From positions 1 to 37,813 of the forward strand of contig JADYXS010000556.1 in NCBI GenBank assembly GCA_021772155.1: a DNA stretch of 37,813 nt, written 5' to 3'. The position numbers and the translations under genes are program-made. The number at the start of each line of letters is the position of its first letter. Position 1 is the first letter of the stretch. The notes under the pieces are model-generated. The model saw only the letters and a program-made list of their open reading frames with translations, was not told the origin of the DNA and made no database searches. This document shows positions 32,813 through 37,813 of this stretch, piece after piece. Origin of the DNA: Candidatus Obscuribacter sp. GTDB lineage: Bacteria > Cyanobacteriota > Vampirovibrionia > Obscuribacterales > Obscuribacteraceae.

Positions 32813-35197
32813 TTGATATTGGACGTTGCAGAACAGAGCAAAATGAAGCTAAAGGTCGGACTGACTAAGGTTTGCCTGTCTTGTCACAACCAGTTCGTTG
32901 CAGAACTGACGCATTGTCCGAAAGATAAGACGATGCTTTTGACTCCTCCGCAAAACCCGCTAATCGATAGCAATTTATCCGACCAGTACGAAATTGATGG
33001 CATCATCGGCTCGGGTGGATGGAGCTTGGTTTATCGGGCCCAGCAGAAGTCTCTCGGACGGGCAGTGGCGATCAAGATACTGCATTCACACCTCGTTCTT
33101 GATCCAGACAAAGTTATGCGCTTTCAGCGAGAAGCTGAAGCAGCTTCAAAATTCAACAATCCGGCCATTCCAGCCGTCTATGATTTTGGCTTGCTTCCGT
33201 CAGGGCAGCCATACATGGTTATGGCTTATGTCGAAGGACGAAGTCTTTCGGAAGTGATCGTCCAAGACGGTCCGTTGGACCTTTCTAAGGCCGTCGAAAT
33301 TTTCAGACAGTGTGCATCCGGGCTGGCGATGGCTCACGAGCACGGGATCATTCACCGCGATATTAAACCAAGCAACATTCTTCTGACCAAGGATAAGGGC
33401 GAGGTCAAAATTCTCGACTTTGGCCTTGCTAAATTGATCGATATGGGAGACGGCGAGGTTGGGAAGACACTGACACAAGCTGGTCATACCATTGGTACGC
33501 CTGCGTATATGAGCCCAGAGCAGTGCCTCGGGCTCACCCTCGACGCGCGTTCCGATCTTTACTCGTTGGGATGTGTGATGTATGAAACCATCACCGGCAT
33601 TCGCCCCTTTGAAGGACGTGATGCTTTTGAAGCGATGAACCTCCACATGCGAGGAAATATAACCTTCGACGAGACAGCTATCAAGGACAGCATTCCACCT
33701 GCTTTGGAAGCGTGCATCCTCAAAACACTGGCCAAGAATCCTGCTGATCGCCACCAGTCTGCTCTTGATCTTATGTCTGAGCTGGAAGGTCTGCAAACTC
33801 CTGGACCGCAACTGCGCAAAACGATTAGCCTCGTCCGTCCTTTTCAAAATATTTTGAAACAACGGGGTAGCAAGCTCGCTACCGCTGCTGCGACCCTTGC
33901 GATCACTGGTCTGGTGATACTAACATTGGTGCTAGGCGCGATGCGCTCGGTTGAATATTTCAATGCGAATCGGGTGATCAATCCGCACAATCTAGCTCAT
34001 GCATACAGTGAGTTGTTTGCCAAAGGCGAACGGTATTTGTATGCGCAAAACTATTCAAGGGCTTCTTCCTACTTCAAGCAATCCTCGGAATTGGCTGAAA
34101 ACTTTGGTGCCTCCGACGAACGTCTGCTCACCAGTTTGCAGCGCTGGCAGGATTCGCTGCGCAAAGAAAACAAAATTGAAGACGTCGAAAGAGTCTCTCA
34201 GCAATTAGAGGCTTTGAAAAACAGCACTTATGGTCTGATGTACGGCACGCTGGAACAAAACGCCAAGACTATAGTTGACCTTACGGCAAAGCGCGATAAG
34301 AACGCCAAGGATTTGCAGTTGACACGCCAACTGTGCGCTGTCCTCAACAATCAGGCCGCACTCCTTTTTACTCAGGGCAACGTTACTGACGCCAAACAAT
34401 TCCTTGACCGGGCCATTGAGCTTGAGCAAAAGTTGCTCGGAAAAACTGATCCGGAATATGCCACCAGTGTCAGTAACCTTGCTTACTATCAATCTCAGCG
34501 TGGGGACAAGGCGCAAGCGGAAGCACTCTATAGAGAAGCGCTTGACCTTCGCCGGAAGGTTCTTGGTCCGAACGACCCGAAAGTCGGACGCAGTCTTCGC
34601 AACCTGGCAGACTTTTGCTGGCAAAAAGGTGACATCCGGCAGGCTGAGGACTTGATGAAGCAGTCAATGGCCGTCTATAAGACTCAACTGCCGAAGACAA
34701 CTGCCGATTATGCATGGACTATGAACAACCTTGGACTGATAAATGCGCAGCAGCGAAACTATGTAGAGGCTCGTAAACTGTTTCAAGAAGCGCTGCTTCT
34801 GCGTAAACAGCTTTATGGCGAAGGCGGTCTCGATGTTGGTAGGACGTTGCATAATCTAGCTCAGCTTGATACGGCAGAACGCCGATTTACTGAAGCGGAG
34901 AGCGAATACACGAATGCTCAGAAAATTTATGACACCAAGTTAGGCGTCGAGCACGATGACAGTTTGAAGTGCGCCAATAACCTTGCAATCATGTATTACA
35001 ACAAGGGGAACTACGCAGATGCCGAACCGCTCTTGAGGCGTGTCGTTAGTGTACTGAGGCAGAAACGTCCAGATGATCCTTTGGGGCACGGAGCAACGAA
35101 ACTGCTGACGAAGATTTACGAGCATCAGGGGCGTAAGGATGCTGCACGCGAATTGCAACACGCCTTGCCATCACCTGAAATCCCCGACAAGACATAG
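32813..35197 (+). CDS. Membrane Ser/Thr protein kinase with N-terminal zinc ribbon and C-terminal TPR sensor
   Basis: 794 residues from TTG 32813; ATG 32843 (residue 11) is an equally likely start since neither has a good ribosome-binding site. Residues 21-36 (CLSC-x10-HCPKD) look like a short zinc ribbon. The Hanks-type kinase domain spans about 58-335: glycine loop GSGGWSLVY, K88 in VAIKIL, H181-R-D183 in HRDIKPSN, DFG 202-204, GTPAYMSPEQ. A membrane helix follows at about 355-378 (LATAAATLAITGLVILTLVL). The outer part has about six kinesin-light-chain-like TPRs, for example YATSVSNLAYYQSQRGDKAQ. All catalytic residues are present. It is probably a receptor that senses the envelope. The penicillin-binding protein gene follows 198 bp on and could be a target. 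Confidence 0.93.
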   Translation: MILDVAEQSKMKLKVGLTKVCLSCHNQFVAELTHCPKDKTMLLTPPQNPLIDSNLSDQYEIDGIIGSGGWSLVYRAQQKSLGRAVAIKILHSHLVLDPDKVMRFQREAEAASKFNNPAIPAVYDFGLLPSGQPYMVMAYVEGRSLSEVIVQDGPLDLSKAVEIFRQCASGLAMAHEHGIIHRDIKPSNILLTKDKGEVKILDFGLAKLIDMGDGEVGKTLTQAGHTIGTPAYMSPEQCLGLTLDARSDLYSLGCVMYETITGIRPFEGRDAFEAMNLHMRGNITFDETAIKDSIPPALEACILKTLAKNPADRHQSALDLMSELEGLQTPGPQLRKTISLVRPFQNILKQRGSKLATAAATLAITGLVILTLVLGAMRSVEYFNANRVINPHNLAHAYSELFAKGERYLYAQNYSRASSYFKQSSELAENFGASDERLLTSLQRWQDSLRKENKIEDVERVSQQLEALKNSTYGLMYGTLEQNAKTIVDLTAKRDKNAKDLQLTRQLCAVLNNQAALLFTQGNVTDAKQFLDRAIELEQKLLGKTDPEYATSVSNLAYYQSQRGDKAQAEALYREALDLRRKVLGPNDPKVGRSLRNLADFCWQKGDIRQAEDLMKQSMAVYKTQLPKTTADYAWTMNNLGLINAQQRNYVEARKLFQEALLLRKQLYGEGGLDVGRTLHNLAQLDTAERRFTEAESEYTNAQKIYDTKLGVEHDDSLKCANNLAIMYYNKGNYADAEPLLRRVVSVLRQKRPDDPLGHGATKLLTKIYEHQGRKDAARELQHALPSPEIPDKT

Positions 35198-35395
35198 ATG
35201 CGGACCGGAATATAACTCGGATTCGTTGTTCCGTGCCACCGTGGATAATTCTGTCCACTTGTTTTGCACGTGGATCTTGCTTGCCTGCGCGCCTGCGTTA
35301 ACGGAACAAAAAGTGGATGACCTTCGACCTGCTGGAAGTCTAGCACTTCAAGCCTGTGTGCCCAGCAACGAACGATGACGCTAAGGAGATCAATC

Positions 35396-37813
35396 ATGTC
35401 CATCGGTGACAATAACTTCGATGAAGATGAAAAACGCGATGGCGAGCAGCATTCAGGCAGTCCCAGTCAGCCGGACAAGGTTCCTGAATCGGCGAAATTG
35501 CCCGCATCAGAGTCGGATGAGGTACCAGGGATCTCCGTTCACTTGCCTGACGAAAAAAAAGGTTGTGGATTTGGTTTCTCACCGCTAAACCTAGCCAAAC
35601 GCGCTGCTGCGCTTCCTGCAAATTGGTACAACAAAATTCCGCAAGGTCGGCGTCCAAGCAATCGCGTTGTTCTAATAGGACTGGCAAGTATCGTAGGAAT
35701 CGGTTTGATAGTGCCCGGAATATGGCTAGGATACAATTCCTTGCCGAGCATCGACATGTTGGAAGACTATAAACCTGTTGAAGCGGTCAAGGTCTATGAT
35801 ATCCACAATCGTCTGGCGGCTGTTGTCTCCGGCGACGAGGACCGCCTCACAGTCAAATTGAATGCAGTATCTGCGGCGATGAAAAAGGCGATGCTTGCCG
35901 CTGAAGATCACGAGTTCTATGACCATGACGGCTTCAGTGTCGCCAGTATGGCTCGTGCTGCGTTGAAGAACTTTCAGGCCGGTCGAGTTGTTGAGGGTGC
36001 ATCCACGATTACTCAACAGTTAGTTAAGAACCTGTTTTTCCCTGGCGAAGACCGGACCATAAACCGCAAGATCAAAGAGATCGTTCTTGCCACTCAAGTT
36101 GATGCGAAGTACTCAAAAGAGCAGATTCTGGAGATGTACCTGAATCAAATCTATTTCGGCAATAAGTCTTATGGTATCGAGCGAGCAGCACAGCGATATT
36201 TCAACAAACCAGCTTCCCGGCTATCTCTTGCCGAATCGTCCTTTCTTGCAGGCGTAGTGAAAGCACCATCTGCCTTGAGCAATCCGGCAAACCGCTCCGA
36301 CGCCATTAAACGCCAGCACGTGGTGCTTGATAAGATGGTGGAGTATAAACTGGCTTCACCGGCAGAAGCTGAGAAAGCAAAGCAAGTGAAGTTGGCCTTT
36401 CGTAAATTTGTAAATCCCTACCAAAAATATCCGTTCTATATTGCTCATGTGGTAGATGAACTGCGCGCTCGCTACAGTACTGAAGAGCTTCAGCGTGGTT
36501 TGAACGTCTACACTAATTTAGATCCCGATGCGCAACTTGCCGGCGAAAAAGCCCTCTCTCACGGTATCGATAAGGCCCCTCGTGGTGTGGAGCAAGGAGC
36601 TTTGGTGTCGGTGCGCATTGATGATGGCGCTGTCCTTGCGCTAGTAGGTGGCGTTGGGCAGTATGAAAAGAATCAATGGAATCGGGCCGTTAGTCCCCAC
36701 ACGATGGGGTCGTCATTTAAGCCTTTTGTTTACCTCGCTGGTTTCCTCAAAGGCCAGAGTCCTGATGACATTGTTGTGGATGCACCAGTGTCATTCCCAA
36801 GTGGTGGACGGTCTTGGACCCCGAGAAACTTCGAAGGCGGCTTCATGGGTGCAATGACGATTAGAAAGGCCCTGGCGCAATCGCGAAACGTCTGCGCTGC
36901 CAAAGTCGCATACAAAGTCGGTATCAACAATGTAATCAATACAGCGCACCTATCAGGCCTAACCAGCAAAATTGAGCCGTACCTGCCGGTTTCCTTGGGC
37001 GCGGCAGCTGCCTCACCAATCGATATGGCTGGTGCCTATTCAACGTTTGCACGCGGCGGGGTTCACCTGAAGCCACAAATATTTCGACGGATCGAAGACA
37101 ATAACGGCAAAGTTCTGGTCACATTCGCTCTGCAGCCGCGCAAAGTCTTTGATTCTCATGCAACTGCCAAGCTCGTCGACATCATGCAAGCCGTAGTTAC
37201 AAGCGGTACTGGCATTCGAGCGCAGCTGAAAAACCGGCCCGTCGCAGGCAAGACGGGTACCTCTGATGCAGCTAAAGATATCTGGTTCGTCGGGTTCACG
37301 CCAGACACCGCATGCGCGGTGTGGGGTGGAAACGATCATAACAAAGCTATTCACAATCGCGGAGTTACCGGCGGCATGATCATGGCGACAATCTTCAAGA
37401 AGTACATGGAAGGCTACTATGCCAAACACCCCACGCCTGTGCTTGCGTTCTTGACCCCGGGTCGACAAGAATCTAAGATCGCAAGCGACGATAGCAAGCT
37501 TTCTCCTAAAGCTAAGAAAGCGGCAACGGATTCTACGGACGCTGATAAAATGGCATCCAGCGATGCCAAACCGTCAACCGGCAAAAGCAATGGCCGGATG
37601 ACGAACACAACTGCACGCAGATCTCGACTAGCGCGCAACAACGTTGAGCAAGGCGCGGAGGTTGAGCGCCAACAAGAACGGGCAGCAGTCGTCGAGGATG
37701 ATTCAACGAGGACACCGTCGGCTCCCGGCGGCGAAAGTAATGCTGCTGCCGCGAATTTCCCGAGCGAAGGGAACTCTTCTGTTCCAACTGAATCACTTAA
37801 AGATCCTTTGATG
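35396..37813 (+). CDS. Class A penicillin-binding protein (PBP1A-like), C-terminal end outside the window
   Basis: Open for 806 codons to the window edge. GGAG at 35385-35388, 7 nt before ATG 35396, fixes the start. Acidic cytoplasmic tail 1-85; membrane helix about 92-112 (VVLIGLASIVGIGLIVPGIW). Glycosyltransferase domain: AAEDHEFYDHDG with catalytic E170, then GASTITQQLVKN. Transpeptidase domain: S439-x-x-K442 in MGSSFKP, S496-R-N498, and KTGT at 619-622. The enzyme polymerises and cross-links peptidoglycan. A Lys/Ser-rich low-complexity tail follows from about 690 and continues past the edge. It lies 198 bp downstream of the kinase on the same strand with no terminator seen, so co-transcription is possible. 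Confidence 0.95.
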   Translation, partial: MSIGDNNFDEDEKRDGEQHSGSPSQPDKVPESAKLPASESDEVPGISVHLPDEKKGCGFGFSPLNLAKRAAALPANWYNKIPQGRRPSNRVVLIGLASIVGIGLIVPGIWLGYNSLPSIDMLEDYKPVEAVKVYDIHNRLAAVVSGDEDRLTVKLNAVSAAMKKAMLAAEDHEFYDHDGFSVASMARAALKNFQAGRVVEGASTITQQLVKNLFFPGEDRTINRKIKEIVLATQVDAKYSKEQILEMYLNQIYFGNKSYGIERAAQRYFNKPASRLSLAESSFLAGVVKAPSALSNPANRSDAIKRQHVVLDKMVEYKLASPAEAEKAKQVKLAFRKFVNPYQKYPFYIAHVVDELRARYSTEELQRGLNVYTNLDPDAQLAGEKALSHGIDKAPRGVEQGALVSVRIDDGAVLALVGGVGQYEKNQWNRAVSPHTMGSSFKPFVYLAGFLKGQSPDDIVVDAPVSFPSGGRSWTPRNFEGGFMGAMTIRKALAQSRNVCAAKVAYKVGINNVINTAHLSGLTSKIEPYLPVSLGAAAASPIDMAGAYSTFARGGVHLKPQIFRRIEDNNGKVLVTFALQPRKVFDSHATAKLVDIMQAVVTSGTGIRAQLKNRPVAGKTGTSDAAKDIWFVGFTPDTACAVWGGNDHNKAIHNRGVTGGMIMATIFKKYMEGYYAKHPTPVLAFLTPGRQESKIASDDSKLSPKAKKAATDSTDADKMASSDAKPSTGKSNGRMTNTTARRSRLARNNVEQGAEVERQQERAAVVEDDSTRTPSAPGGESNAAAANFPSEGNSSVPTESLKDPLM

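Noticed and set aside
33200-33862. 220-residue minus-strand frame
   Set aside because: Exactly antisense to the conserved kinase domain, which has all catalytic motifs.
35139-35378. 79-residue plus-strand frame between kinase and PBP genes
   Set aside because: Overlaps the kinase 3' end out of frame, lacks a ribosome-binding site and shows no protein-like features.

Overview
The window looks like a chromosomal segment of a diderm, non-photosynthetic relative of the cyanobacteria, most likely Vampirovibrionia/Melainabacteria of the Obscuribacterales type. This is an inference from the gene mix: a Ser/Thr kinase fused to kinesin-light-chain-like TPRs, a TonB-like protein, a SmtA-type metallothionein, secreted proteins with a domain seen in cyanobacterial exoproteins, and large multidomain proteins that I could not match. 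No rRNA, tRNA, CRISPR array, integrase or transposase was seen.

Layout. 1-1185: a truncated SpoU/TrmH RNA methyltransferase, divergent from a secreted TPR protein. 1175-8861: two large VirB6/TrbL-like polytopic membrane proteins on the minus strand, one with a roughly 1000-residue Ser/Ala/Gln repeat tail, and a small unknown gene upstream. All three have a promoter made of 11-bp direct repeats (CTCAC/TTCAC on the minus strand), then exactly 10 nt, then a -10 hexamer. That is the layout of a PhoB/OmpR-type box. Two of these promoters, with a hairpin leader, are recognisable duplicates. 9074-19199: an HtrA-like serine protease, a CheY-like receiver, a TetR regulator with two perfect palindromes at its promoter, a metallo-beta-lactamase-fold protein, and two tail-to-tail papain-superfamily proteins.

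19357-25374: a BMP-type (nucleoside-like) ABC importer operon (double ATPase, two permeases, binding protein) followed by a second binding-protein gene broken by a one-base frameshift. 25514-29222: a small membrane-anchored protein, two secreted paralogs with a beta-rich domain, and a metallothionein. 29516-31517: an orphan PotD-like lipoprotein and a nitrilase-superfamily amidase. 31683-37813: a TonB-like protein divergent from a zinc-ribbon/kinase/TPR receptor, then a class A penicillin-binding protein that runs off the window. REP-like GC hairpins sit in several intergenic gaps.

The most interesting part is 1175-8861: paralogous secretion-channel-like proteins apparently placed under a shared direct-repeat regulon. 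Nearby proteases without signal peptides could be clients, but that link is speculative.
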